This document shows, piece by piece, positions 1-7,209 of a DNA stretch of 7,999 bases (the first letter of the stretch is position 1; each line of letters opens with the position of its first letter). Location of the stretch: contig CAMIEW010000030.1 of NCBI GenBank assembly GCA_946222055.1, positions 1 through 7,999 of the forward strand. The letters are read 5' to 3'. Both the position numbers and the translations under genes were made by a program. The notes below the pieces were generated by a model, which worked only from the letters and a program-made list of their open reading frames with translations, did not search any database and was not told where the DNA came from. This stretch comes from an uncultured Porphyromonas sp. GTDB taxonomy: Bacteria; Bacteroidota; Bacteroidia; Bacteroidales; Porphyromonadaceae.

Positions 1-2132
1 TGTCAAATAATAATAGCAAGAAGATATATGACCCAATAGTGGAGTCTTCTATTTCCGACCAGGAGGACTTCGATACCCTCTTTGATCAGCCCTCATCCGA
101 TGGAGGGGGCTCGGTAGGAGACGATGCGAGTGGTGGTCAGGAGTCTACTCAGAAGACTGAGACACCGACCCTGGACGCCTACGGCACGTGGCTCAATGAG
201 CAGGTGAAGAGAGGGAAGCTGGATCCTGTGTATGGTCGTGAGAAGGAGCTACAGCGGATCACCCAGATACTCGCAAGGAAAAAGAAGAATAACCCCCTAC
301 TCCTGGGTGAGCCAGGTGTGGGAAAGACTGCGGTAGTCGAGGCTCTAGCACAGAGAATCGCATCTGGCAATGTCCCGCCCTATCTGCTCAATAAGAGGAT
401 CGTCGCTGTGGATATGTCGTCCATAGTGGCGGGGACGATGTATAGGGGGCAATTTGAGGAGCGGATGAAGAAGCTCATCCACGAGCTCAAGGCAAACCCC
501 GATGTCATCCTCTATATGGATGAGATACATACGCTTATGGGTAGCGGCAACACCCAGGGAGGGGTCGATGCCGCCAGCATGCTCAAGCCGCCTCTGGCAC
601 GAGGTGAGATCCGCTGCATCGGTGCCACTACTCTGGAAGAGTATCGTAAGAGCATCGAGAAAGATGGCGCGATGGACCGGAGATTTCAGAAGGTGATGGT
701 AAACGCCCCCGACGAGAAGGAGACACTCCTTATCCTGAAGAAGCTCCAGCCGATCTATGAGAAGCACCATCACGTGACCTATACGGACAAGGCCCTCGAG
801 TCTGCTGTCTATCTGACTGAGCGCTATGTCACTGATCGGCAGTTTCCGGACAAGGCGATAGATGCACTCGATGAAGCGGGCGCCTACTCCTTTATCAAGA
901 ATCAGAAGCCGGTCGATCTGAAGCCCTATCAGGACCAGATCGACGAGATACGGAAGCTGAAGCTCCAGTACGTCAACGAAGGACGATACGACCTTGCCTC
1001 CCAGGCAAGGGACAAGGAAAAACAGTATCAGGAGGATCTCAAGACGGTCAAGCGTAGTCTGGAGCGTGGAGAGATGCTCGGAGACCCTACCCTCGTGGAC
1101 AGTCAGGAGGTAGAGTATGTGGTGTCTCTGGGGAGCGGCGTGCCGGTCCAGTCCTTCACCGCCGGTGATCTCAAGGCTCTCAGTCAGCTGGAGTCTACAC
1201 TGAAGTCTAAGGTTATCGGTCAAGATCATGTGGTGCGTGACATTGCCACGGCCATCCAGCGGAATAAGGTGGGACTCAGAGATCCGGGGAAGCCCATAGG
1301 CTCCTTCCTCTTTTTAGGATCCTCCGGTGTCGGTAAGACGTATCTCTCTAAGATGCTCGCCAAGGAGCTCTTTGGGACAGAGGATGCCATGATCCGTGTG
1401 GACATGAGTGAGTTTATGGAGAAGTACTCCGTCTCTCGACTGATCGGTGCTCCTCCCGGATATGTCGGATATGACCAGGGTGGCGAGCTGACGGTGAAAG
1501 TGAAGCGACGCCCCTACTCCGTGATCCTCTTCGATGAGATCGAGAAGGCTCACCCCGATGTCCAAAACCTTATGCTCCAAATACTTGATGATGGAGTACT
1601 GACAGATAGTACAGGTGATAAGGTTAATTTTAAGAACACCATCATCATCATGACATCCAACGTGGGGACTCGCCAATTGAGCGAGTTTGGTACCGGCATA
1701 GGATTTAAGGACCAGAGCGATGGAGATGAGGCGGCTGAGCAGGTGATCCGCAAGGCTCTCAATAAGCGCTTTGCTCCTGAGTTCCTCAATCGTATCGACA
1801 AGATCGTTACCTTCAATCAACTCAAAAAGCAAGACATCCGTAAGATTACGGATCTGGAGCTTAGCAAGCTGGATAAGCGTCTGGAGAACCTCAATATACG
1901 AGTGCAGTACTCCGATGAGGCGAGAGACTTCGTGGCTGAGAAGGGGTTTGATCCTAAGCTTGGTGCGAGGCCGCTCAAGAGAGCAATCGCACAATATATT
2001 GAGGAGATGATCACTGATGCGATCATCAGTGGCGAGGTGCAGCCGGGAGAGGATTACCTGATCGATGTGGATGGCACGGACAAGGACATGAAGCTGAAGA
2101 TCATGGTACCGGAGCCGCTATTGATCTCATAA
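1..2132 (+). CDS. clpC: ATP-dependent Clp protease ATP-binding subunit ClpC (5'-truncated by window edge)
   Basis: AAA+ unfoldase that threads substrates into the ClpP peptidase in the cytosol. The frame has no stop back to base 3, so the GTG at 39 is an internal Val codon; the true start and the Clp N-domain lie left of the window, and 709 codons are visible. An acidic, Gly/Ser-rich linker (about 63-165) leads to D1: Walker A GEPGVGKT (306-329), Walker B ending DEIH (519-530) and an MDRRF arginine-finger region near 672. A short UVR-like coiled-coil M-domain (about 954-1045) points to ClpC rather than ClpB, whose M-domain is much longer, or ClpA. D2 has Walker A GSSGVGKT (1317-1340), Walker B with DEIEKAHPD (1533-1559), FLNRID (arginine finger) and sensor-2 GARPLKR. 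An IGF tripeptide (1698-1706) sits where the ClpP-docking loop is expected, so a ClpP partner is inferred. Family call is firm; McsB or adaptor use cannot be judged. Confidence 0.95.
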   Translation, partial: SNNNSKKIYDPIVESSISDQEDFDTLFDQPSSDGGGSVGDDASGGQESTQKTETPTLDAYGTWLNEQVKRGKLDPVYGREKELQRITQILARKKKNNPLLLGEPGVGKTAVVEALAQRIASGNVPPYLLNKRIVAVDMSSIVAGTMYRGQFEERMKKLIHELKANPDVILYMDEIHTLMGSGNTQGGVDAASMLKPPLARGEIRCIGATTLEEYRKSIEKDGAMDRRFQKVMVNAPDEKETLLILKKLQPIYEKHHHVTYTDKALESAVYLTERYVTDRQFPDKAIDALDEAGAYSFIKNQKPVDLKPYQDQIDEIRKLKLQYVNEGRYDLASQARDKEKQYQEDLKTVKRSLERGEMLGDPTLVDSQEVEYVVSLGSGVPVQSFTAGDLKALSQLESTLKSKVIGQDHVVRDIATAIQRNKVGLRDPGKPIGSFLFLGSSGVGKTYLSKMLAKELFGTEDAMIRVDMSEFMEKYSVSRLIGAPPGYVGYDQGGELTVKVKRRPYSVILFDEIEKAHPDVQNLMLQILDDGVLTDSTGDKVNFKNTIIIMTSNVGTRQLSEFGTGIGFKDQSDGDEAAEQVIRKALNKRFAPEFLNRIDKIVTFNQLKKQDIRKITDLELSKLDKRLENLNIRVQYSDEARDFVAEKGFDPKLGARPLKRAIAQYIEEMITDAIISGEVQPGEDYLIDVDGTDKDMKLKIMVPEPLLIS

Positions 2133-2149
2133 GTAATTGATACTACTCT

Positions 2150-2197
2150 GAGAGGGGCATTATGGCATATGAGCTGTGATGCCCCTCTCTCCATTTT
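2150..2197 (+). terminator. Probable terminator after clpC
   Basis: A perfect 11-bp inverted repeat pairs GAGAGGGGCAT (2150-2160) with ATGCCCCTCTC (2179-2189) across an 18-nt loop, beginning 17 nt after the clpC stop. The T-run that follows is short (CCATTTT, 2191-2197), so an intrinsic terminator is likely but not certain. It separates clpC from the tsaD promoter region. Confidence 0.65.
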
Positions 2198-2232
2198 GAA
2201 ACAAAGTAGATCACTTCATCCCTACAATTGCG

Positions 2233-2240
2233 TATCTTTG
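2233..2240 (+). promoter_or_regulatory. Putative Bacteroidetes -7 element for the tsaD operon
   Basis: TATCTTTG matches the Bacteroidetes sigma-ABfr -7 consensus TAnnTTTG exactly. It lies 22 nt before the tsaD ATG, after the clpC terminator, so transcription would begin about 10-17 nt ahead of the start codon. I see no good TTG -33 element at the usual distance, so the call rests on the -7 element and position. There is no clear Shine-Dalgarno, as is common in this phylum. Confidence 0.6.
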
Positions 2241-2262
2241 TGGGAAGAAATCTAAGTAACCA

Positions 2263-3303
2263 ATGGTACCATTCTCAATAGATCCAGATAAAATCATCCT
2301 CGGCATCGAGTCCTCCTGCGATGACACCTCAGCTGCTGTCCTAAGGGGTCAGACGCTCTTGTCAAATGTCATAGCGAGCCAAAAGGTCCACGAGCAATAT
2401 GGTGGCGTAGTGCCCGAGCTGGCCAGCCGAGCTCACTTGCAGAACGTGGTTCCCGTCATCAGTGAGGCTATTCGGCAGGCCGGGATTACGCGTGAGGATA
2501 TAGACGTGATCGCTTATACACGAGGTCCCGGACTCCTAGGCTCTCTACTGGTCGGAGGGACCTTCGCCAAGGGGATGAGCCAGGCACTCGGTATCCCAAT
2601 GGTAGACGTCAATCATCTGCAGGGACATGTGATGGCGCACTTCGTACAGCAGCCGGGCGAGGAGCGACCTGTCCCCCACTTCCCATTCCTCTGCCTGCTC
2701 GTATCAGGAGGCAACTCGCAGATTATTCTAGTCCATAGCCCCCTGGATATGGAGATTATCGGCAAGACCATCGATGATGCTGCCGGAGAAGCATTTGACA
2801 AGTGTGCCAAGGTGATGGGTCTGGGATACCCTGGAGGACCGGTCGTCGATCAACTTGCCAAGGAGGGAGACCCAAGGGCCTTCCACTTTGCCAAGCCCAG
2901 GATAGAGGGCTATGACTACAGCTTCAGTGGGCTGAAGACCTCCTTCCTCTACACCCTAAGAGATAATCTGGAGAAGGATCCTCTCTTTATCGAGAAGAAT
3001 AAGGAGGATCTGTGTGCTTCACTCCAGGAGACCGTGATCGAGCTCCTCATGGAAAAGCTTGAGCGGGCTGCTGAGGATCTCAATATCGATCAGGTGGGTG
3101 TAGCCGGTGGCGTCTCTGCTAATAGCCGCCTAAGACAGGCCTTTGTGGACTATGGCGAGCGTAGTGGTAAGGCTGTCTTTATTCCCCCATTTAGCTACAC
3201 GACGGATAATGCGGCGATGATTGCCATGGCCGGAGCTTGCCTCTATGCAGCAGGACGACGCAGCGAGATGACGGACGCCCCTTACTCAAGGATCACAATC
3301 TAA
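2263..3303 (+). CDS. tsaD: tRNA N6-adenosine threonylcarbamoyltransferase TsaD
   Basis: Transfers the threonylcarbamoyl group from threonylcarbamoyl-AMP to A37 of tRNAs reading ANN codons (t6A), working with TsaB and TsaE in bacteria. The 346-aa length is normal for the Kae1/TsaD/YgjD family. Visible are GIESSCDDTSAA (residues 14-25), the metal-binding HLQGH motif (H118 and H122), the sugar-kinase-fold segment LVSGGNSQ (146-153), DDAAGEAFDKCAKVMGLGYPGGP, YSFSGLKT, VAGGVSANSRLR and the C-terminal TDNAAM with metal-ligand candidate D315. The usual GGHTQ appears as GGNSQ, which I recall as typical of Bacteroidetes TsaD rather than a defect. ATG 2263 is the only start giving a full N-terminus, with about eight residues before the conserved core. 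It is the first gene of a probable operon; pncC follows after 11 nt. Confidence 0.97.
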   Translation: MVPFSIDPDKIILGIESSCDDTSAAVLRGQTLLSNVIASQKVHEQYGGVVPELASRAHLQNVVPVISEAIRQAGITREDIDVIAYTRGPGLLGSLLVGGTFAKGMSQALGIPMVDVNHLQGHVMAHFVQQPGEERPVPHFPFLCLLVSGGNSQIILVHSPLDMEIIGKTIDDAAGEAFDKCAKVMGLGYPGGPVVDQLAKEGDPRAFHFAKPRIEGYDYSFSGLKTSFLYTLRDNLEKDPLFIEKNKEDLCASLQETVIELLMEKLERAAEDLNIDQVGVAGGVSANSRLRQAFVDYGERSGKAVFIPPFSYTTDNAAMIAMAGACLYAAGRRSEMTDAPYSRITI

Positions 3304-3314
3304 GTGCCAAGTAT

Positions 3315-3845
3315 ATGGAATACGATAAGTCACTACACAAGTACTTGACGGAGCTCAGTGCTACGGCTCTGCAGGTATCCGAACTCCTGCTCTCGCTCAA
3401 GTCCCACTTGTCTGTGGCTGAGAGCTGCACCGGTGGGCTGATCGCTGCTACCTGTACCAGTATCAGCGGTGCCTCGGACTGGTTTGATACCGGAGTAACC
3501 ACTTATACCCGGCACAGCAAGCAGTGTGTCCTCGGGCTGAAGGATCGGGAGATCCGTGACGGGCTTGTCTCTGAGGCCACTGCTATCGCCATGTGCGAGC
3601 ATGTCGCTAAGCTCTCCGGAGTCGACATCTCACTCTCTACCACAGGCGTTGCCGGACCATCGGAAAGCGAGGGATATAAGCCATGTGCTGCATGGATTGC
3701 TGTGCATACGCCGATGGGCACTGTCTCTCGATGGCTCGAGCATCCGGATGAGGGTCGGAGCTCCAATCGTGCATTCATCGCCTTACAAGCCCTCTCACTG
3801 CTTCGCGAAGAGCTGCAGAAGTATCTTGAGACCTCGAGGGGATGA
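3315..3845 (+). CDS. pncC: Nicotinamide-nucleotide amidohydrolase PncC (stand-alone CinA C-terminal domain)
   Basis: Family members deamidate nicotinamide mononucleotide to nicotinic acid mononucleotide, returning the NMN made by NAD-dependent DNA ligase to NAD synthesis. The 176-aa protein is a CinA C-terminal domain alone, without the N-terminal MoCF-like domain of full CinA. Visible are [12 protein letters not shown] (S37 as the likely catalytic Ser), the [20 protein letters not shown] stretch with conserved Tyr64 and Lys69, LVSEATA, and [15 protein letters not shown] near residues 109-122. ATG 3315 was chosen because it follows the tsaD stop and gives the normal family length; an in-frame ATG at 3237 would lie deep inside tsaD. 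The TGA overlaps the recQ start as ATGA. Enzyme activity is inferred from the family; some CinA-domain proteins are uncharacterised. Confidence 0.9.
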   Translation: MEYDKSLHKYLTELSATALQVSELLLSLKSHLSVAESCTGGLIAATCTSISGASDWFDTGVTTYTRHSKQCVLGLKDREIRDGLVSEATAIAMCEHVAKLSGVDISLSTTGVAGPSESEGYKPCAAWIAVHTPMGTVSRWLEHPDEGRSSNRAFIALQALSLLREELQKYLETSRG

Positions 3846-5380
3846 CGCTGCAGGAGGCGCTCAAGAAAGCATTCGGATACACTGGCTTCAGACCTAATCA
3901 GGAGGAGGCTTGTCGTAACCTTCTCCACGGTCGTGATCAGCTCGTCATACTGCCCACGGGCGGCGGCAAGTCGATCTGCTATCAGCTGCCGGCCATTCTC
4001 CAGGATGGATGTGCCATCGTAGTGTCGCCTCTGATTGCGCTGATGCGGGATCAAATCGACTCGCTAAACCGGCACCACATCCCATCTGCCACCATCAACA
4101 GCTCTCTCTCAGACACTGTACGACGCCAGGTGCTTCTACTGCTGCTTAGGGGGAAATTGAAGCTGCTCTACCTTAGTCCCGAGACTCTGATGTCTCCGAT
4201 GGGAGACTATATCCTGAGCAATGCCAAGATCTCTTTCTTCGCCATAGACGAGGCTCACTGTATAAGCCAGTGGGGTCATGACTTCAGACCCGAGTACTCG
4301 CAGCTTGGATTTCTTAAGCAAAAGTACCCTTCCCTTCCCATCATCGCACTGACGGCAACAGCCGACCCTGCCACAAGGAAGGATATTATCAACAAATTGC
4401 AGTTGACAGATCCTGTGGAGATAGTCGGGGACTTCGATAGACCTAACATCCACATCTCGGTACGGCGAGGAGTAAAGAAGAGAGAGAAGCTAAGGCAGAT
4501 AGCGGACTATATCGAGGAGCAAGGTGCACTCTCCAGCGGCATCATTTACTGCACAAAGCGCAAGGATACCGAGATGCTCTCCGAGTATCTCAATAGTCAA
4601 AACATCCACGCTCTGCCCTACCATGCCAATATGTCCCCCGAGGACAGACTGGTGGTCCATCGTGCCTTCCTGTCGGGAAATGTGCAGGTGGTCTGTGCTA
4701 CCGTAGCCTTCGGGATGGGGATCGACAAGCCTGATGTGAGGTGGGTCATACACTACAGTATGCCGATGAATATCGAGCAGTACTATCAGGAAATAGGACG
4801 AGTCGGTCGTGATGGCCAACCGGCGGAAGCCCTGATGTACTACTCCTTTGGGGATCTAAAGGTGCTCGAATTGCTCATTAAAAACACCCCTAACGAGGAT
4901 CTCAATAGGGCTAAGATGGACTATATGAAGCGCTTCTGTGAGGCAACTGTCTGTCGACGAAAGATCCTCCTTGCTTACTTCGGACAGGAGACGGCAGAGT
5001 CGTGCGGTAATTGCGACCTCTGCCTCCTGCCACCGGAAGCCACCTTTGACGGTACGATCCATGCCCAGAAGGTCATGAGCACAATCGTAAGGGCGCAGGA
5101 GACGGTGACTGTGGAGGATGTGGCAAATATTCTTATCGGATCGCAGCGAAGAGAGCTCTGGAGGAGTGGACTCAATAGGCTGACCACCTTTGGGATCGGT
5201 AAGGATGAGACCTGGCTGGCATGGCGGGAGTATGTCTACCAGATGACCCAGAATGGTCTCATCGCCATAGACTATAGTAATAGCTGTCGCCTCACAGTGA
5301 CTAAGCTGGGATGGGAAGTATTACGCGGAGAGCGGTCCCTGACACTAACGAAATTCACCCCATATCGCAAGAAAGCGTGA
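3842..5380 (+). CDS. recQ: ATP-dependent 3'-5' DNA helicase RecQ, short form lacking HRDC
   Basis: Superfamily 2 helicase that unwinds DNA in recombinational repair and stalled-fork processing. The helicase core is complete: motif 0 FRPNQ (16-20), Walker A TGGGKS (39-44), DEAH (136-139) followed by the RecQ aromatic-rich loop through Y152, motif III TATA (171-174), motif V with [20 protein letters not shown], and motif [12 protein letters not shown] (316-325). The RQC region follows with four zinc-ligand cysteines (C371, C388, C391, C394) and a winged-helix segment ending at ERSLTLTKF. The protein stops at 512 aa, where longer RecQs such as that of E. coli continue into HRDC; the DNA downstream does not encode an HRDC in any frame that I can see, so this looks like a natural short form. 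Motif VI departs from the usual QETGRAGRDG. The start overlaps the pncC stop (ATGA), suggesting translational coupling. Confidence 0.96.
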   Translation: MTLQEALKKAFGYTGFRPNQEEACRNLLHGRDQLVILPTGGGKSICYQLPAILQDGCAIVVSPLIALMRDQIDSLNRHHIPSATINSSLSDTVRRQVLLLLLRGKLKLLYLSPETLMSPMGDYILSNAKISFFAIDEAHCISQWGHDFRPEYSQLGFLKQKYPSLPIIALTATADPATRKDIINKLQLTDPVEIVGDFDRPNIHISVRRGVKKREKLRQIADYIEEQGALSSGIIYCTKRKDTEMLSEYLNSQNIHALPYHANMSPEDRLVVHRAFLSGNVQVVCATVAFGMGIDKPDVRWVIHYSMPMNIEQYYQEIGRVGRDGQPAEALMYYSFGDLKVLELLIKNTPNEDLNRAKMDYMKRFCEATVCRRKILLAYFGQETAESCGNCDLCLLPPEATFDGTIHAQKVMSTIVRAQETVTVEDVANILIGSQRRELWRSGLNRLTTFGIGKDETWLAWREYVYQMTQNGLIAIDYSNSCRLTVTKLGWEVLRGERSLTLTKFTPYRKKA

Positions 5381-5498
5381 CACCACTCACTGAGAGCGTT
5401 CGTGCCTCCAGATGCTACCGGCCTAAACCTCCTTGCATTTGGTCTGTAAGCTATGAACTACAAGTGAATGGCTATCAGCAGGAAGTAGTCTGCCAAAT
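5381..5498. other. Non-coding stretch after recQ, no feature recognised
   Basis: First part of the 509-bp gap between recQ and metK. I see no supported gene, no strong terminator hairpin and no -7 promoter element. The only complementarity noticed is ATTTGG (5437-5442) with CCAAAT (5493-5498), too short and distant to call. If the tsaD-pncC-recQ transcript ends here, the mechanism is not obvious. Confidence 0.5.
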
Positions 5499-5580
5499 CT
5501 AATACCGGTAATAGACAACACTAATACCGATACTGGTCTCAACTATTACCGGTAATAGTAATCACTATTATCGGTATTAG
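5499..5580. repeat. Array of four 16-bp near-palindromes at exact 22-bp spacing
   Basis: Units start at 5499 (CTAATACCGGTAATAG), 5521 (CTAATACCGATACTGG), 5543 (CTATTACCGGTAATAG) and 5565 (CTATTATCGGTATTAG). The step is exactly 22 bp each time, with unrelated 6-bp spacers ACAACA, TCTCAA and TAATCA. The core is TACCGGTA. Unit 3 is a perfect 16-bp palindrome, unit 1 differs from its own reverse complement only at one symmetric pair of positions, and unit 2 is the most degenerate. Unit 1 matches the reverse complement of unit 4 at 15 of 16 positions. Two helical turns between dyads would put all sites on one DNA face, as expected for cooperative operators. The array ends 89 bp before the metK -7 element. 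It could be an operator cluster, an iteron-like protein-binding array or a small dispersed repeat; function unknown. Confidence 0.9.
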
Positions 5581-5669
5581 TCTGAGGTCATCTAGCAACA
5601 CTATCTCTGAAAAAGCACACAGATTAATTGCTTGTGTAAAACCGATCTGGGAAAAAGGGGAATAAATCG

Positions 5670-5677
5670 TACCTTTG
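5670..5677 (+). promoter_or_regulatory. Bacteroidetes-type promoter of metK
   Basis: TACCTTTG is an exact match to the TAnnTTTG -7 element. TGG at 5648-5650, with a 19-bp gap, is a weak -33 candidate (consensus TTTG). Transcription would start near 5682-5686, which places the 5' end of the RNA almost exactly at the first stem of the SAM-II-like aptamer; this agreement supports both calls. The resulting leader is about 205 nt. Confidence 0.75.
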
Positions 5678-5685
5678 CGGCATCA

Positions 5686-5739
5686 CGTGGAGAGATTTGT
5701 GTCTGCTTGCAACCACGCTAAAACAATGCTAAAGGGCAC
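5686..5739 (+). promoter_or_regulatory. SAM-II-like riboswitch aptamer in the metK leader
   Basis: The sequence folds as the H-type pseudoknot of SAM-II riboswitches. P1 pairs CGTGG (5686-5690) with CCACG (5713-5717). The loop carries the conserved GATTT (5694-5698) and TTGCAA (5707-5712), and the 3' strand carries GCTAAAGGG (5728-5736). The pseudoknot helix has GTGTC (5699-5703) with GGCAC (5735-5739, one G-U pair) and G5709-C5729, C5710-G5728, A5711-U5727, flanking the SAM-contact region; U5696-U5698 and U5730 match the positions that contact SAM in the known SAM-II structure. The A-rich loop 5718-5726 would lie along P1. Three extra bases (5691-5693) sit between P1 and GATTT. SAM binding would trap the AAAGGG. 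Placement before metK, a SAM-making gene, agrees. The class assignment is from memory of the consensus, without a covariance-model search. Confidence 0.82.
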
Positions 5740-5889
5740 TCTTGAGTCAATGAACAATGATCGGAGCTTCTTGCTCACGGATCGTGGAGTCTGACCGAGA
5801 GAGGCTTTGAGCGTTGCATGCTTTTAGGATAGGGGTCTCTTCTCGGTTTATAGACATTGTACACTTCATCTACTTAGGTTCATTGATAT
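5740..5889 (+). promoter_or_regulatory. Long metK leader between aptamer and start codon
   Basis: About 150 nt separate the aptamer from the metK ATG, unlike classical SAM-II switches where the trapped purine run is the gene's own ribosome binding site. Two hairpins can be drawn: GATC/GATC plus GAGC/GCTC around a TTCTT loop (5759-5783), and ACCGAGA (5794-5800) with TCTCGGT (5841-5847) followed by TTTATAG. Two tiny ORFs open after the aptamer (5750-5794, 14 codons; 5757-5810, 17 codons). There is no recognisable Shine-Dalgarno directly before metK. The region probably holds the expression platform, but which element acts is not decided by the sequence. Confidence 0.45.
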
Positions 5890-7188
5890 ATGAAAACTTC
5901 TGATACCTACCTCTTTAGCTCCGAGTCTGTGAGCGATGGACACCCCGATAAGGTGGCCGACCAGATCTCCGACGCCCTCTTGGACAACTTTCTTGCCCAG
6001 GATCCCAAGAGCAAGGTGGCATGCGAGACGCTAGTAACTGCCGGTCAGGTACTTATTGCCGGCGAGATCACCTCTGACGCTTACGTCGACCTGCAGTCTG
6101 TCGTGCGAGGTGTGATCGCTGACATCGGCTACACTAAGGGCGAGTATGGCTTCGATGCCCAGTCGGTCGGTATCCTCAGCGCCATCCACGAGCAGAGTCC
6201 TGACATCCATATGGGTGTCGTGCGTGAGTTGGACGAGGACCAGGGCGCAGGAGATCAGGGAATTATGTTTGGCTACGCCTCATGTGAGAGCGACAACTAT
6301 ATGCCACTCCCGATCGAGCTGTCTCACTCGATGCTGCAGATCCTATCCCAGATCCGCAAGGAGGAGCCGGACCTTATGCCCTACCTTCGTCCCGATGCTA
6401 AGGGACAGGTGACACTGGAGTATAATATGGACCGCACCCCTAAGCGCGTCAATACCATCGTTCTCAGCACTCAGCATGATGACTTCGTAAAGCCGCATGA
6501 TGGGATGAGTCAGGCAGAGGCAGACCGACTGATGCAGGAGAAGATCTCAGAGGATGTCCGCCGTATTGTGATCCCTAGGCTGATCGAGAAGTACAGCTCT
6601 AAGGTGCAGAACCTCCTCGATGATCAGGTCAGGTATCTGATCAATCCTACCGGGCGCTTTGTCCTCGGTGGTCCAGCCGGGGATACCGGTCTGACCGGAC
6701 GTAAGATCATCGTAGATACCTATGGCGGCCGGGCTGCTCATGGTGGTGGTGCCTTCAGCGGTAAGGATCCGAGTAAGGTGGATCGCTCCGCTACTTATGC
6801 TGCTCGTTATCTCGCCAAGAACCTGGTTGCTGCCGGGGTGAGCGATGAGATCAAGATCCAGGTCGCCTACGCCATCGGTCAGGCAGATCCGGTGAGCATC
6901 TATGTGGATACCTACGGCAGGAGCAGAGTACGTGAGACGGATGGCGAGATCGCCTCGATGCTGTCCTCTCTCTTCGACCTCAGACCCTATCACATCATCA
7001 AGTCACTTCACTTAGAGGCGCCGATCTACAGGGAGAGCTCTGCCTACGGGCATATCGGCCGCACACCTCGAGTGGCGACGAAGTCCTTTACGGATGGGAA
7101 TGGTCGGACGCTCACTAGGGAGGTGGAGCTCTTTGCCTGGGAGAAAACAGATCTCGTAGATAAGGTCCAGGGGGCCTTCCACTTCTGA
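5890..7188 (+). CDS. metK: S-adenosylmethionine synthetase MetK
   Basis: Makes S-adenosylmethionine from methionine and ATP in the cytosol, with release of phosphate and pyrophosphate; usually a tetramer. At 432 aa it is somewhat longer than E. coli MetK (384). Visible signatures are the N-terminal [20 protein letters not shown] with H18 and D20, [11 protein letters not shown] (100-110), the GAGDQG motif (119-124), [29 protein letters not shown] and the phosphate-binding loop GGGAFSGKD (285-293). ATG 5890 gives the standard N-terminus a few residues before the conserved ESVS(D/E)GHPDK. It sits behind a promoter and a SAM-II-like aptamer, so product feedback is likely. trmN6 follows after 21 nt. 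All segments expected for an active enzyme seem intact. Confidence 0.98.
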   Translation: MKTSDTYLFSSESVSDGHPDKVADQISDALLDNFLAQDPKSKVACETLVTAGQVLIAGEITSDAYVDLQSVVRGVIADIGYTKGEYGFDAQSVGILSAIHEQSPDIHMGVVRELDEDQGAGDQGIMFGYASCESDNYMPLPIELSHSMLQILSQIRKEEPDLMPYLRPDAKGQVTLEYNMDRTPKRVNTIVLSTQHDDFVKPHDGMSQAEADRLMQEKISEDVRRIVIPRLIEKYSSKVQNLLDDQVRYLINPTGRFVLGGPAGDTGLTGRKIIVDTYGGRAAHGGGAFSGKDPSKVDRSATYAARYLAKNLVAAGVSDEIKIQVAYAIGQADPVSIYVDTYGRSRVRETDGEIASMLSSLFDLRPYHIIKSLHLEAPIYRESSAYGHIGRTPRVATKSFTDGNGRTLTREVELFAWEKTDLVDKVQGAFHF

Positions 7189-7209
7189 TCCTCTACCTGC
7201 AGAGTACTT

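Noticed and set aside
345..1994. Long minus-strand open frames opposite clpC (345-1229 and 1314-1994)
   Set aside because: They lie wholly antisense to a clearly conserved AAA+ protein, show no recognisable domain and are low-complexity Leu/Ile/Arg-rich readings, as expected of shadows in a moderately GC-rich gene.
3503..4054. Minus-strand 183-codon frame across the pncC/recQ junction
   Set aside because: It is antisense to two strongly supported genes with intact motifs and has no recognisable family features.
5311..5502. 63-codon plus-strand frame overlapping the recQ end, considered as a frameshifted HRDC or small gene
   Set aside because: Its translation shows no HRDC features, it overlaps the end of recQ and it has no recognisable start signal; it runs by chance into the non-coding gap.
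5499..5580. The palindrome array as a CRISPR
   Set aside because: Spacers are only 6 bp, repeats only 16 bp and degenerate, and no cas genes are present.
5499..5580. The palindrome array as a recQ terminator
   Set aside because: The units are tight palindromes without loops or a following T-run; although they can pair with one another, the fixed 22-bp spacing is better explained by DNA binding.
5686..5739. SAM-I (S-box) riboswitch in the metK leader
   Set aside because: The region is too short for the four-helix S-box junction and lacks its core motifs; the pseudoknot with GATTT, TTGCAA and GCTAAAGGG fits SAM-II instead.
7191..7206. Small CTCT/AGAG hairpin between metK and trmN6 as a terminator
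   Set aside because: Only a 4-bp stem with no T-run follows; it would not be expected to stop transcription.
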